From positions 36,419,951 through 36,483,950 of the forward strand of contig OX463782.1 of the NCBI GenBank assembly GCA_949825025.1: a stretch of DNA of 64,000 nucleotides, written 5' to 3'. The position numbers and the translations under genes were made by a program. How positions within the stretch are numbered: the first letter of the stretch is position 1; every line of letters starts with the position of its first letter. Under the pieces are notes generated by a model, which saw only the letters and a list, made by a program, of their open reading frames with translations, was not told the DNA's origin and did no database searches. Source of the DNA: Siphlonurus alternatus (Eukaryota > Arthropoda > Insecta > Ephemeroptera > Siphlonuridae). Below are positions 51,979 to 63,747 of the stretch, one piece after another.

Positions 51979-52329
51979 CTTAAATTAGACCGCAGCTAAT
52001 GAAGAAGAACTCTCATCACCTGCCAAAACAAACGAGAGATTGATTGCGAGGTACACACAGAGAAAAATGTGTGGATTTAACGTGGTCCGTTTGAAGATGT
52101 TGTAATCGGACGATTCGTATGATGAAACGTTCAGAAAATGCAAGAGTTGCATCTTCAAAAGAGACCTGAGTGAAACGTGATGTAACCTAGATTATTTTTT
52201 TGCATTTTTTAAAAAAATATATATTATAATTTTCCTTATTATTAAAATCATGGAAAATATTATATGTATATTTATGGATCATATGGCATTCTCTGTTAAA
52301 ATTATATAACTATTTAATTAAAGCCTTAA

Positions 52330-52645
52330 CTTCCTCTGCATGACCTGGCCCTTTCGTGAGCCCGATAGAGCATTGCTTGGGGTTTTGTGGGTCCCTTTCA
52401 AACTAAAGCGAACATGGCCTATAGAAATTTATCCTACTTCACCTGGTTGTGACTGAGGAAACCATGGAAACTTCAGTCAGAATGGTCGGCAATTGATGGA
52501 GGATGTCATCATCGGATGCACGATTGGGTGTTCTTTAGCAACCGCCACTTGTGAAAAGTTTAGCAGGGCCTGGGATCAAACTCACGACCACATCCGATTA
52601 CGAATCAGAGGCACAAACCACTGCGTCCAGTGCTCGGTTATGTGA
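52330..52645 (-). mobile_element. tRNA-headed SINE C
   Basis: ACCTGGTTGTGACTGAGGAA, TTCTTTAGCAACCGCCACTT and the head GGGATCAAACTCACGACC...ACCACTGCGTCCAGTGC. Confidence 0.85.
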
Positions 52646-53019
52646 TAACCGTAATGAATGATGATGGCCAGTTCACACTAACTAATATTCACGACTCGCC
52701 AAGCGGGAGGTGCCGACAATTTGTTTAGTGTAAGATAAAAAGAATGCTCCACGCGGGCGCTGAAAGACGAGCGCGGCTAATCCCCAACATTGACAATGAG
52801 CCCCAAATATTTACATATCTTCATCCCGGGCGTTCGTGGTTTGTTTTCTCTGAGCTGCCGATCACTTTCGTGTGACGAGAGAATTATTATTAGATATATC
52901 AGTGAATCCATAACATGCATGTTATTACATGTTTTAAAGTCCTTTGATGTTCCGTAAATCTATGAATACATACAATGTTTATTTAAAAATAAATCCAATC
53001 TATAAAGATTAAATACACT
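52646..53019. other. Intergenic sequence without a recognised element
   Basis: Nothing recognised. Confidence 0.3.
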
Positions 53020-55050
53020 GTCAAGTATAAACAAAAAACGAACAAGATCGAGCAATTCTTCTCTTCTGTGCATACCAATTCATCACAGTGCCAAATACAA
53101 TAACTCATTTGTTGTTAAATATTCCAGAATGTGGAATGATATACCAGCAGCAGTTAGGAACTCATCGTCATTAACTGTCTTTAAGAAGCGCCTCTATGCA
53201 CATTTCCTTGCCAAACAGGATCTCTAAATGTCCAATATGTGTGAATGTGGGTGTGATTGTCAATTTCATTTTTCGTGTTAATACTATTTCTGAATATATT
53301 GTTCTTATGTTTATTTCATAAGTTCTAAAGTTTCAGAATTATTTATGTCATGTATTATAAAAATAACTTATTAATTTATTTAAATTATTTGGCATAATTT
53401 AGCATTTACTAAAAATAAATACACTGGTTCTAGTTAATACATCAAAAAATTCATATATTTTAATATTAACAGTGTCGTGCAAATCTCAATCAGTGCAATT
53501 CATTTTATTTTATTACTATACCTATATTTTAGTGGTAAATCGAGTGGTGCTAATGATCCTACGTCTGTGTATAGTTAATAAAAGTGCTTCAAATTTTCAA
53601 ATTTTGTGCATCGTATGTTTTATATTGTGTGATGACATAAAATTTAATAATGAGTTTAAATCACCATCAGTAATATTATTTAAACTCTATTTTGTAGCTT
53701 ATTATTTTTCTATATTAGATCTAAGTGCTAATGTGTATTTAAATGCTAAATATTGTTTGCTTCATTTTCAACTGAATTGTAATAATGTCTAGAATGTAAG
53801 TAGTGTTAGTACATAAGTAATTAATTTTGTATTTTAAATTATTTCTTATTTTGGATTATATTTGTTCGAGAAAATATGTTTTAAATTATTGTAAGTTAGT
53901 ATAAGTTGATAAGTTGATTTGGACTAGTAATGTTCTAAACAGTGGCGGCTCGTGGGCTTGGACATAGGTGTGTCTGCTGACAGTGGTGCAGGCAAACACA
54001 TTCGGGGGGTCTGGGGGGCGGAGCCCCCCAGTAGCCCGCCGCAGGCGCGCTTTTTTTTTTTTTTCGGTTTTCGCTTAAATATCTACCATTTTTTTTTTTT
54101 TTAAAAAATTCATTTAAAATAAATATAAGTAGTAGTTGCAATCAATATTTATTTTCTGCAAAATGTAATAATTAAACTTTCAGAGTTAAGAGTCGTGAAT
54201 TTTTTAATTTAATTCATGATAAAATAAATAAATAAATTCTGAGACGGAGTATATAAAATGAAATGAAAATAAACGTAAATATAAAATTTAAACGAAAAGA
54301 AATAAAATAATAAAATAAGTAGGGATGCTAATAGAATAACATGTAAAATTACTTATAATTTTAATGTATTACGAAAGGAAAACCTCAAACAGATGATCTG
54401 TCAATGCTCTGAGATGTTTGAAAATTTCGCGCACCAGCCAGGCGCTGCAAAGTGATTGGGCAGCTAGACGCTGTGATCACTGTGATTGGTAGCTCCGCAG
54501 CGGCCTCTACAGAAAGGCTGCTTGCTAGACAGACACACGATCATCATTGAGCGCCCATACCGAGCGAGAAATTTGCCGAGATAGTACTACAACGTTAAAC
54601 CTGTGTCTGCAAGCGCTACAGTTTTTTCGTAGTTTTTAACTTTCTGCTTCAATTTTTTAACAGAAAATTATGTTTTTTCAACAAATAACACTATAAACTA
54701 CCAGAAAATATTGAAAAATATTAAATAAATATCATAATATTAAGAAAAATTTTAAATAAAAATACATCAATATAATTTAAAAAAATAAAATAATTCTGCC
54801 AACTTTGCTGGTGTGGTTGCAGTTCAGCAGTACCCCCCACGAGCCGCCACTGGTTCTAAATGTTCTATATTTGAGCTTAATAATCATTATTGCTTATCAT
54901 AAATTCTTAGTTTATAAATCATAGTCTGTAAGTTGTTCAAACAAAATATGTAATATTAATGTAATCAATTGGTCAGGGGTAAGAAAAGGCATTAATGCCT
55001 TACCCTCGCCATGTAAGACGAATAAATAAATAAAATAAAATAAAATAAAG
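53020..55050 (+). mobile_element. LINE 3' end, split by a hAT element
   Basis: A frame ending at 53227 reads RSSNSSLLCIPIHHSAKYNN, then RMWNDIPAAVRNSSSLTVFK, a strong match to the C-terminus of Jockey/CR1-type ORF2 proteins. A long 3' UTR, interrupted by 53940-54852, ends at GCCTTACCCTCGCCATGTAA and an AAATA-type tail (55020-55049). 5'-truncated. Confidence 0.85.
53940..54852. mobile_element. hAT non-autonomous element with perfect 8-bp duplication
   Basis: The ends CAGTGGCGGCTCGTGGG and CCCACGAGCCGCCACTG are inverted. GTTCTAAA duplications stand at 53932-53939 and 54853-54860. The CAGTGGCGG terminus is a classic hAT end. The interior is AT-rich with no transposase. Confidence 0.95.
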
Positions 55051-55137
55051 ATTCAATATTTAGCAGCCAACTAATTATTTATTCATTATTTTCTAACTCT
55101 TTTGTGCATATTGATAACAATGATGACAAGTGCAAGT

Positions 55138-55337
55138 TAAGGTGGTTTCACATGGTGATTTCTATCATGCGATGCGACACGAATAATGCCCACTTGCTGT
55201 GACATCCATTGTCGGCCATATTTATAAAAAGAGCATCACAATCAACGCGATTTCGCTGATTTCGCCGCATAGGATTTCAAAGCTTGTGTGACAAAATCGC
55301 GTCGCATCGCCGTTGTCGCCATCTGAATCCGCTTTAA
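55138..55337. repeat. MITE family X, copy
   Basis: TTAAGGTGGTTTCACATGGTG on the left and GCCATCTGAATCCGCTTTAA on the right. TTAA stands at both outer edges. Confidence 0.85.
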
Positions 55338-55536
55338 TAGAGCATTTCCATGGAACGAGGAAAGCGAGAAAATCGCGTGCCGCAGCCAATCAGAGGCTCA
55401 GAATTTCCTCGCCTTGCGGGGAGTGATTTTACCGCCAAAATGCCAAAAATGACCGCCACACGAGATTGAAGCAAGTGCGCTTTTCTCGCCCCGCCAAGCC
55501 CCGATCGAAATCGCTCTATGGAAATGCACCTTTATA
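55338..55536. repeat. MITE family Y, copy
   Basis: GAGCATTTCCATGGAACGAGG and the inverse CTCTATGGAAATGCACC. The left end abuts the TTAA of the preceding X element. Confidence 0.75.
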
Positions 55537-56470
55537 CATGGAGAGTACGCTGGTATTTGAGGCACTTAAAAGAAGTTATCTTAAATTATCTTCGTTATAT
55601 TTTGACCAGCCTTAGTATGAATGATTTTAAATTTTTGAATGGAAGAACGGACAAAGAAGACACTTTTTTATTGTGCCTTGTTTTCTTCTTCAGTCATTAA
55701 AAATTGTAATTATTAGAAGAATGTCAATAAATTATTTATAATATAATTTATAACACAATTATAAAAATATTTCTATACATATACAATTTTTTAGCGGGAA
55801 CTGTGCATGCATGTCATGCAAAGAATAAGATGGTCATCTTGCTTTGGCCATTTGGGGCATTTGCCTTCATAAAATATGGGAACCATGTGGAAACCTCAGA
55901 TATTATGGTCGATGCAGAAGTCATACGAGTTCCTGACACTTATGCAAATATTATTTTTTAAATATTTTCTCTTCTCTTATATCCAATATTGAAAATAATT
56001 AATAAAATATTTTGAGCACCAAGATGGCCGCCGTTGTGACATCACGTACCCACACGAGCGCGGACAAAGCGAACTCGCCCCCTTAGTGACAAAATTAAAC
56101 ATTTTTGTCACTAATTACCTGGCATATTGATACAACGAAGTGTTATTTTAAATCCTGATGCGTGAACAAAAATGACAATTATAAACACGACTGTGTAGTT
56201 CTGTTTTTACAACTCGCGACGTATATTGATGATAAGAAAATTTGATGCCAAAACGTTTGTAAAGTAAGCTTGTCCACAGAGACACCATTGACGCCGTAAT
56301 TGACGCTTCTGAAGGAGCATTCATCACCCGCCCCTCTAATTTTCTGCTCTCCGTTTGTTCTAATTTTAGTCCATGGCAACCCGAGAGAGATAAAGCTACC
56401 GCGGCGTGTTGTTATTGTGAGACCACCACAAGACACATGAAGATGAAACAGCTGATTTGGTCACGTGACC
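55537..56470. other. Intergenic sequence with a SINE core fragment
   Basis: At 55845-55925 GGCATTTGCC...GGGAACCATGTGGAAACCTC is a SINE core in reverse. At 56020 AAGATGGCCGCCGTTGTGAC stands outside any MITE. The minus-strand frame at 56179-56436 has no family features. Confidence 0.45.
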
Positions 56471-56479
56471 AGATTTAAC

Positions 56480-56645
56480 TTTAAGCAACGTTGAGCGTGG
56501 ATGGGTGACCGTTTGAAATAAAAATTACGTTGTTTTCTGCATGGGTTAAATTCATATATCGCTTTCCACACATGCAGTGCACTTGTGTGTGAACCCGAGG
56601 CTTTGGATATCACTTTGGTCCATTGATAAAAAATAGAGGTGTTAT
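56480..56645 (+). mobile_element. 5S-derived SINE B, partial
   Basis: AAGCAACGTTGAGCGTGG and GATGGGTGACCG come from the 5S head, with an internal deletion. TTTGGATATCACTTTGGTCC is the B-type body. It stops before the core. Confidence 0.75.
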
Positions 56646-57465
56646 TGTACCAACGTATACGTACTTACACGTTGAGTAATTAGTTTCTAGTTAGTACTTG
56701 GATTTAATCCAAAGGTTGTTACTTAAAATGTAATTTACTGATTTGAGACGTTTTTTCTTCTAGTAATGCTTAATTCAAAGCATATAATTGTCAAAAAATA
56801 CAATATTGAACCAAATGCTATAATGAGCACGACCTTTCTTTGTAAAGTTTCCTTAATTCCTTTATTTCAATTATACGTTCATACTAATATAGTACAGAAG
56901 ATACTAGCTGCTATTAAAAACTAATTTTCTAATTACATATAATGTAAGATTATTTTATTTTTTCAAAGTAAAAACTTTATATATAGAAATTTATACGTAT
57001 ATATATTAATACTGTTTCTGTTTTGTGTTAAATATGTAAAAAATATTAATGTGTTATTCTATAAATTCCTTCTGTTTCAGATGGACCTGTGGCTCTTTTT
57101 TTGTGTATTCTTTTTACATTATGAAGTTATTTGCTGTTATAGTTAAATGTAGATTTTGTTACATAGAACCTTAGGGTAAAACATTCTGCATGTATTAAGA
57201 AAAAATATAAAAAAATGACAGAATAATCTTATTTTTTTATTTTCCGTGTAAATAATTTATTAATTAAAAATTAAAATGTACATAACCTTGTCTTTTATGA
57301 ATAACAATAATTATAAATAATTCATGATTTCATGGACACAATTAACAATAAAAGCTGGAAGTTAACTTTTTTGACAGACTTCGCCCACGTCGAATCAGGA
57401 ACTTATAAAGAAATCACGGCCTCCCACGCCACCCTCCCCGCGCGAGGGCGGCAAAGGCCGATCTT
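56646..57465. other. AT-rich intergenic stretch
   Basis: Nothing recognised. Confidence 0.3.
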
Positions 57466-57467
57466 CC

Positions 57468-57660
57468 TTTAAAGGCGGATTCACGTAGTGATTTTTATCA
57501 TTTGACGTGACGTGAACAATGTGCATTTGCTGTAATATTGGCGGTAATATTTGGCGATTAAAAATAACATCGAAATTCAATGAGCGTTTTCGCTCGGCAA
57601 ATTCGCTTGCACAGCTTGTACTGTACGTAAAAATTGCGTCTCATAGCCACCATCTAAATG
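57468..57660. repeat. MITE family X, old copy
   Basis: AAAGGCGGATTCACGTAGTG on the left, then GCATTTGCTGTAATATTGGC and ATATTTGGCGATTAAAAA. The right end is eroded. Confidence 0.7.
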
Positions 57661-57970
57661 CTTTCCTTGTAATAGATTGATTTAATAATATAGTAATATA
57701 ATAGAGAATTAGTTTCAGATTGTTTTTTATTAATAAAAATGTTTTTGTTTTTTTTATATAAAAGTTTTATTTCTTAGTATATATAGGTATTGTGGACTGA
57801 CTAGATAATACTATAATATGTATGATTGTAATTGTAATAATAATATAAAACTGATGATAATATGTTTTAATTTTTATGTTTCTTTTACAGGTATTGCAAT
57901 ACTAAAATATTGTAAACATGCATTTTGTACCTTACGGTTCTATATGTGCAATAAATACAAATACAAATGT

Positions 57971-58190
57971 TTATTTCCATGGAGCGATGTCGAGCTGAGC
58001 TTGGCGCGGCGAGAAAGGCGCACTTGCTTTAATGTCATATGGCAGCCATGTTGGTGAGAAAATCGTTCCCTTCCGCACGGGAAGTGATTTTCTCTCGCCA
58101 AGATGGCTGCCATAGAATATTAAAGCAAGTACGCTTTTTTCGCCGCGCCAAGCTCAGCTCGACATCGCTGATCGCTCCATGGAAAAGCAA
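57971..58190. repeat. MITE family Y, best copy
   Basis: TTATTTCCATGGAGCGATGT...GGCGCACTTGCTTTAATGTC...ATGGCAGCCATGTTGG, mirrored by CCAAGATGGCTGCCAT...CATCGCTGATCGCTCCATGG. A 220-bp palindrome. Confidence 0.88.
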
Positions 58191-58199
58191 CTTTAAAAA

Positions 58200-58608
58200 A
58201 AAGCAGAATTTAAATGAGTAATTTCCAGACTAGCTCGCTGTGATGAGACGCGAATCATGCGCACTTGCTGAAACATCCATTGGCGGCCAGGCGCGGCTCC
58301 AGGGGAAGGGGCTGGGTGGGGGAACTGCACTCCCCCCCCCTCCCCGCCCCGAAATTTTGGTTTTAACATGGGAAATATATAGGTATTTCCTTCACTCCAT
58401 TTTTTTTTTTAACATTGGCCTTATGGAGGCAGCCCCCGCTGAAAATTTTCAGCCCCCCCCCCCCGATTTTTTTGTGTGTGGATCCGCGCCTGTTGGTGGC
58501 CATATTTGGTGAATAGAGGATCAAAAATCAAAATGCAATGAGCGATTTAGGCTTGCGGTAGAATTTCACAGCTTGTATGCACGTCGCATCGTTAAATCCA
58601 CCTTAATG
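58200..58608. repeat. MITE family X, interrupted
   Basis: GACGCGAATCATGCGCACTT and ACATCCATTGGCGGC on the left of the insertion and CATATTTGGTGAATAGAGG...GTTAAATCCACCTTAA on the right. Confidence 0.75.
58288..58492. mobile_element. hAT-type MITE nested in family X
   Basis: The ends CAGGCGCGGCTCCAGG and GGATCCGCGCCTG. Flanks TTGGCGGC (58280-58287) and TTGGTGGC (58493-58500) are an 8-bp duplication with one change, cut from the X motif. Confidence 0.9.
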
Positions 58609-58839
58609 TTACGATGTTCTGAGACTGTAGTGAACGAAGGCATTTGATCACAGCTTAGTGTCGTTGTAAATCCTCTAACGAGGGAGGGGAGTGTCGTATT
58701 GAGTCAACATGTCTGATCTTGTCGACATAAATCAGCAGCGTGATTTTGTCACCGTCCGGGTGCTGCCAGTGCATATTGAGGAGTTAGTCGCTTTTGTCGC
58801 TGTAAACTGTGCATGATTGGATAAGAATATTATTTAACA

Positions 58840-59100
58840 AAGCACTTTAGCTCTACTTTTTAGTCATGATTTTTATCCCAGGCTAAATCGAATGCAAAAC
58901 ATGGGGCTAAACCATGCAGGGGCTAGAAATGTAGACTAAATCGGTGCTAAGCAATGTTAAATAGTTAGTATACGTTAGCACTTATTTAGCCCACAATTTT
59001 AGTACCATATTTATAGTCCCTGATTTAGTACCATGTTTAGTACTGGATTTAACCCGGAATAAAAATCAAGACTAAAGTTGGATCTAAAATGCTTTTTATT
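58840..59100. repeat. GCTAAA-rich palindromic element
   Basis: AAGCACTTTAGCTCTAC...GATTTTTATCCC and its inverse, with several TTTAGTACCA/TGGGGCTAAA units inside. The uninterrupted relative of 18965-19545. Confidence 0.75.
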
Positions 59101-59927
59101 GTCCCCATGCATGTATTACATTACTTTTATTAAGCAAAACCCATTCACTTAATAAATATACTATTACATAATATTGTGTTTTGCAACAACTGAAGGTTGG
59201 TTCACATGAAAAAAGCCCTGAAATATTTTTTCTTAATGCAACCAATGTTACTTAATCGGCAATTAGTATGAAAAGGTTTAAAATTAATATAAAAAAAACA
59301 ACAATAGCAATAACGTCAATAACCATAGAAAGTTAATAATTATAATCTCTTTATGCAATAACAAAACAACAACTGAAATCTTTTATATATATATAATTAA
59401 AATTTTTCATCCTCCACTGCATGAAAGAAATAACAAAACATTTGCCGTGTATTTTTGTATACATTACTGTATGAGAGTGAAACCACTTTGCTTGAGCAAC
59501 ATAAACTTGATTACCGTTCACGTTTTTTTACTGAAATAATTAACTTAAGAATCTCAGACAAGCTGACTTTTTCCTCTAAAACAGCCTGCTCGTCCTACCT
59601 GTTTTACCGGCCACTCCATCAGAGTGGCAGCTTTTATGAGTCAGTCACATGAAAATGTAAACATTCACCAGAAAATTTAGTCACCATGTTGTAACTGAAC
59701 GATGTTCGTTTGTTGATTTTGACTTCTGCTACAATCACCACGCATCGGCGCGCAACCCTTCTGCGCACGTTTTCTCGGCTCGAAGTCAAAACACTTCTAC
59801 CACGAAATTCTTTATAATATATGCTATTTAATTAAACTGATTTGCGGCTAATAAAAAAATTAGAGCAGCAAACGTAAAACGTTAGTGCCAATACGTAATT
59901 TTAAATTTGCAATCATAACTTATTTAG
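59101..59927. other. AT-rich intergenic stretch
   Basis: A plus-strand frame at 59455-59652 has no recognisable features. Nothing else. Confidence 0.3.
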
Positions 59928-59929
59928 AG

Positions 59930-60845
59930 CACTCTCGAAAACTGGTGTTTCAGAAACACTTGTTTGAAACATGTAACGCGTCTCACAGGCCGCCCCCTTA
60001 GTTAAAGCACTTAAGGTGTTTCAGATCTATGAGACACCTTAAGTGTTTCAAGCTGAAACACGTAAAATCTCCACGATCCTGTTCCGCGGAGGAATATCTT
60101 GTGACGTCATAGAACATTAATATATTCATTATTTATATGATAACACAGTATAAGATTAATTTTTACTATTGATATGATGTAATGCCTTTATAACGAACAA
60201 TTAAAAATATATCTTTGATTATTTAAAACAATATATCAGCATAACAAAAATATAATTATCCTAGCTTTTGCAAATAAACGGAGATAACATACCCTGAACA
60301 AGAATAAATATAATATTGGAATTAAATGTATAAAAAGAAAAATATTTCGTTGATAAAATTCCCCCAAAATCATATTTTCATAAACTCACATTGCTGTTAG
60401 AAAATTTGCAGAGGGGGCACATTTTATGATCACATCGTATCACAAATATAGCAGTGCTACAACTTGTGACTATCGTTTTTACGATCCATTCATAATTCAC
60501 AGTCACTCTATGAACATTGAATTGAAGTTATTGGACTTAATTAAACTATATTTCAAAGATTTACTGACACTAACACGAACATGATGCTACCAGCATCCAT
60601 CTTGCAAACAAACTGGCTTGATCAGTCATCGTCTCTCTGATTGGTGGATACCTGAAACACCTTAAGTGTTTCAACAAGGTGAGACACCAAAATTTACTTG
60701 AAACACCTAAAATGTTTCGCGAAACAGAAAATACCTGTGAGACACCTCTGTGTCCCCCCTGAAACACGAAAGACGTTTCAAGTCATTATTAAAACACTTT
60801 AACCGTTTCAGGCAAGTGTTTCTGAAACACCAATTTTCGAGAGTG
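59930..60845. mobile_element. Non-autonomous transposon, CAC...GTG ends, 2-bp duplication
   Basis: CACTCTCGAAAACTGGTGTTTC and the inverse of CACTCTCGAAAATTGGTGTTTC, flanked by AG (59928-59929, 60846-60847). The ends carry clusters of GAAACACTT/AAGTGTTTC in both orientations. The middle is AT-rich with no cargo. Third member of the structural group with 9122-11356 and 28352-30725. Confidence 0.85.
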
Positions 60846-60847
60846 AG

Positions 60848-61430
60848 GGTTATAACAATTAGCGTTCGAAAAATTGCTCGGTATATAGGATCTTACGTGC
60901 GCCCAATCTTTTTTTGTAAGTAAATGTTGGTGACGTCAAGATGAATACTTCCCATTAAAATTAATATTATAACAATTTCTATATAACAAATCACTACACG
61001 TATCACTTATGAGAAGAATAATTAGATCAAGTTTTGTTATTATATAACCACTTACAAATCAATCATTATGAACAGCTGTTTGCCTCGAGCTATAACATTC
61101 AAAATAATGTGTGAGATTGGAAAATTTCTCGATCTACGTAGCGGTGTTGTATTCAGAGTGGGTCACAGCGTTCAAACCACGCCTGGAAATCAGAGAGCAA
61201 AAAACTCGCGTCCTTACCTTTTTACCTTCTTTTGTTAAAACCGCGCCAAGAAACAATTTATATTAAAAACAGTGGTCACAAATTAATCACAAAAATATAA
61301 TTATAGTTTAAAAATATTTGTGGCCTTGAAATGGATTTAAATTAATTCATTCTGGACCTTAATTGGGACACCCCGTTACTTTTGTCTCAAGTGCTGAAAC
61401 CTCCAAAAGAGATATATAAAAGAATTAAAA
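60848..61430. other. Intergenic sequence without a recognised element
   Basis: Nothing recognised. Confidence 0.3.
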
Positions 61431-61432
61431 GA

Positions 61433-61805
61433 TGGATCGTGGCGTAGTGGGTTGACCGTTTCTCGTTAGATCACCGAAGTCAAGCTACATCAAGCGTGGT
61501 TATACTTGGATGGGTGACCGTTCTAAGTAAAAATTACGTTGCTCCCTCCCTGGGGTAAATTCATCTCGCTTTCTACCCAGTGCAGTGATGCACTTGTGTG
61601 TGGTTCCCCATGCTTTGGACATCACTTTGGTCCATTGATAAAAAAAAAGTAGAGGTGTCCGTCCTGACTGAGGTTTTCCACGGTTTCCTCAGTCTCACCT
61701 CAGCGAATGCCCCTGTTTTTTCTCTATATTTGTATATACATACATTGTATACCTTATTCCTAATATCCATTACCCCGCACCTCGAGCTCCAAGCTCTTAT
61801 ATATA
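61433..61805 (+). mobile_element. 5S-derived SINE, subfamily B
   Basis: The head TCTCGTTAGATCACCGAAGT, CAAGC...GCGTGGTTATACTTGG and ATGGGTGACC is 5S rRNA. The body CACTTTGGTCCATTGATAAA, the core CTGAGGTTTTCCACGG and CACCTCAGCGAATGCC follow, then CCGCACCTCGAGCTCC. Full-length copy of subfamily B. Confidence 0.9.
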
Positions 61806-62475
61806 TAGGGGTGTATATCTTTTAAAAATCAGGAAAGGCAAGTACATGCCAACTCTAAATAAAAATGTCAAATAGGCTGCAAAATACTATCACAAAAAGA
61901 GTCAGCCAGGGAAATTTCAAGATATCCTATATAAAAAATTATTCACAAAAATTAGTCTCAAATTATAGCTGGTTAAGGGCTGTTTCAACACAAGATCGCA
62001 TGAAATCGCAGTGCATTATTTAAAAAGTAAGAACCTATATGCGATCAGATGACGCCGCACACACAGCTTCGTATCGTATGCCTTCGTATGATAAGAAATT
62101 TAGAATCAAGGCGCCGATTCTGTAACTTGTTTACAAACAACAATTCCATTCCAAACGTACGATAGGATGCTATGTGCGGTTTGCCTTATATTATGTAAAT
62201 ATATTATGTAAAACTCAAATGTTACCGACAATGGATCCCTCTACATGGCCTTGCCATAGAAGCAGTTTCATTTTAATTTTAAATTTTATTTCATTTGGCG
62301 ATATCATCATGTTATTTATGAAGGACCATGTCAGCGTCTAACAAAATAATCTTTTGAGTTGTTTTTATAAATTTTACCTTCACTGTAACAAAGGCAAATT
62401 CAACGACTATTTTACCGTCAATGGATTTTTTTTTTTATTACGACAAAAATGACGCACATCTCGAGTGGCCGAGTC
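61806..62475. other. Intergenic sequence without a recognised element
   Basis: Nothing recognised. Confidence 0.3.
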
Positions 62476-62477
62476 AT

Positions 62478-63035
62478 ATGAAGGTGGATTTACATGACGA
62501 CGAGCGACAACGGTGTTCCGATTTTGACGTATACAAAAAGCTTTGAAATCCTATGCCGTAAGCGAATTCGCCACGGCAATGAAATCACGATGTTTTTTCC
62601 GCCCTATATATGGTAGCCAGTGAAATTAACTGAGGTTGAGCGTGGCTCAGTGCATTGTCCGCTTCTCGTTATATCAATGGAGTCAAGCTACGTCGAGTTT
62701 GTTTAATACTTGGATGGGTGACCGTTTTAAGTAAAAATTACGTTGCTCTCTCCCTGGGATATATGATACAATATATATATGTGGGGTATATTCATCTCGC
62801 TTTCCACCCAGTGCAGTGATGCACTTTTGTGTGGTTCCCCATGCTTTGGATATCAACTTTGGTCCATTGATAAAAAGTAGAGGCGTTCGTCCTGACTGAG
62901 GTTTTCAACGGTTCCCTCAGTTTCACCTTAGTGAATGCTGGGACGCGAACAGGGTAAAAAAAAAATAATAAAGAAGTACGTTTAAATCACGCCGTGCCAC
63001 GTGCTAGAAATCGCTCATGTAAATTCACCTTCATG
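62478..63035. repeat. MITE family X split by a SINE
   Basis: GAAGGTGGATTTACATGACG...AAGCTTTGAAATCC on the left and AATCGCTCATGTAAATTCACCTTC on the right are one X element. The 5S SINE at 62633-62955 lies inside. Confidence 0.75.
62633..62955 (+). mobile_element. 5S-derived SINE, subfamily B, nested
   Basis: GAGTCAAGCTACGTCGAG and ACTTGGATGGGTGACCG (5S head), GGTCCATTGATAAAAAGTAG (body), core CTGAGGTTTTCAACGG. Extra ATATAT bases after CTCTCCCTGGGATAT set it apart from 61433-61805. Confidence 0.88.
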
Positions 63036-63384
63036 TGATGTTCATATTTGAGCGCCGCGGGCCTCGACCTTGACACCTTGAACGCCGCAGACTTGTAATA
63101 ATAGTTGTAATGTTTTGTTGTGCCTTTCTCTTCGCTGCTGGACCACTCGTGCTGGAGATCCAAGGGCGAACCGTTCGCATCATGAGACGAGCTTTAGTCG
63201 ATCAAGAAAGTTAATCATAATCGGGAGAAGAAAATTTAATTTATATTTATATATATTAATTAATTTGTTTATATGTATCTTTAATTCGCTTCAGAATTTA
63301 GCATTGGAAAAAATTTCAACTTTTTTTTTATCGAATAATTTTTTATCAACTCTAATTGAGTATTTCTGTTTACTAAGTACTCAA
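63036..63384. other. Intergenic sequence without a recognised element
   Basis: Nothing recognised. Confidence 0.3.
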
Positions 63385-63712
63385 TAAGTTTGAAACTTCG
63401 AAAATTCCAAAACCCTAACATTCATTTCGCGAACTCTTCCGGAACGAAGGCGGACATTGTCTTGCAATCCATCTCGGCATTCGCCTGTGACTGAGGAAAA
63501 TGTGGAAACCTCAGTCACGATGGACGCTACAGCTTGCTTTTGTCAATGAACCGGAAGTGCAATGATTCAAAGCCCTATGGATAAGCGCAATTAACGATCT
63601 ACCCCTGGGTGCGGAACGTGGTTTTGTTGAAAATGGTCACTAATCACGCTCGGCGTTGCTTGACTTCGGTGATCTTAATACGAGACCCGGTCAAACTCAC
63701 TACGCCACACGT
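63385..63712 (-). mobile_element. 5S-derived SINE, subfamily A
   Basis: In reverse: CACGCTCGGCGTTGCTTGAC and TTCGGTGATC (5S head), CTACCCCTGGGTGCGGAACG, the core with GAGGAAAATGTGGAAACC, and TTCCGGAACGAAGGCGG. Close to 3790-4185. Confidence 0.88.
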
Positions 63713-63747
63713 CCCACTTCAACTCAACTTTTAAATATAATATTTTT

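Noticed and set aside
56179..56436. 85-codon minus-strand frame with moderate GC
   Set aside because: No recognisable domain, splice context or neighbour support. Left unannotated as a gene.
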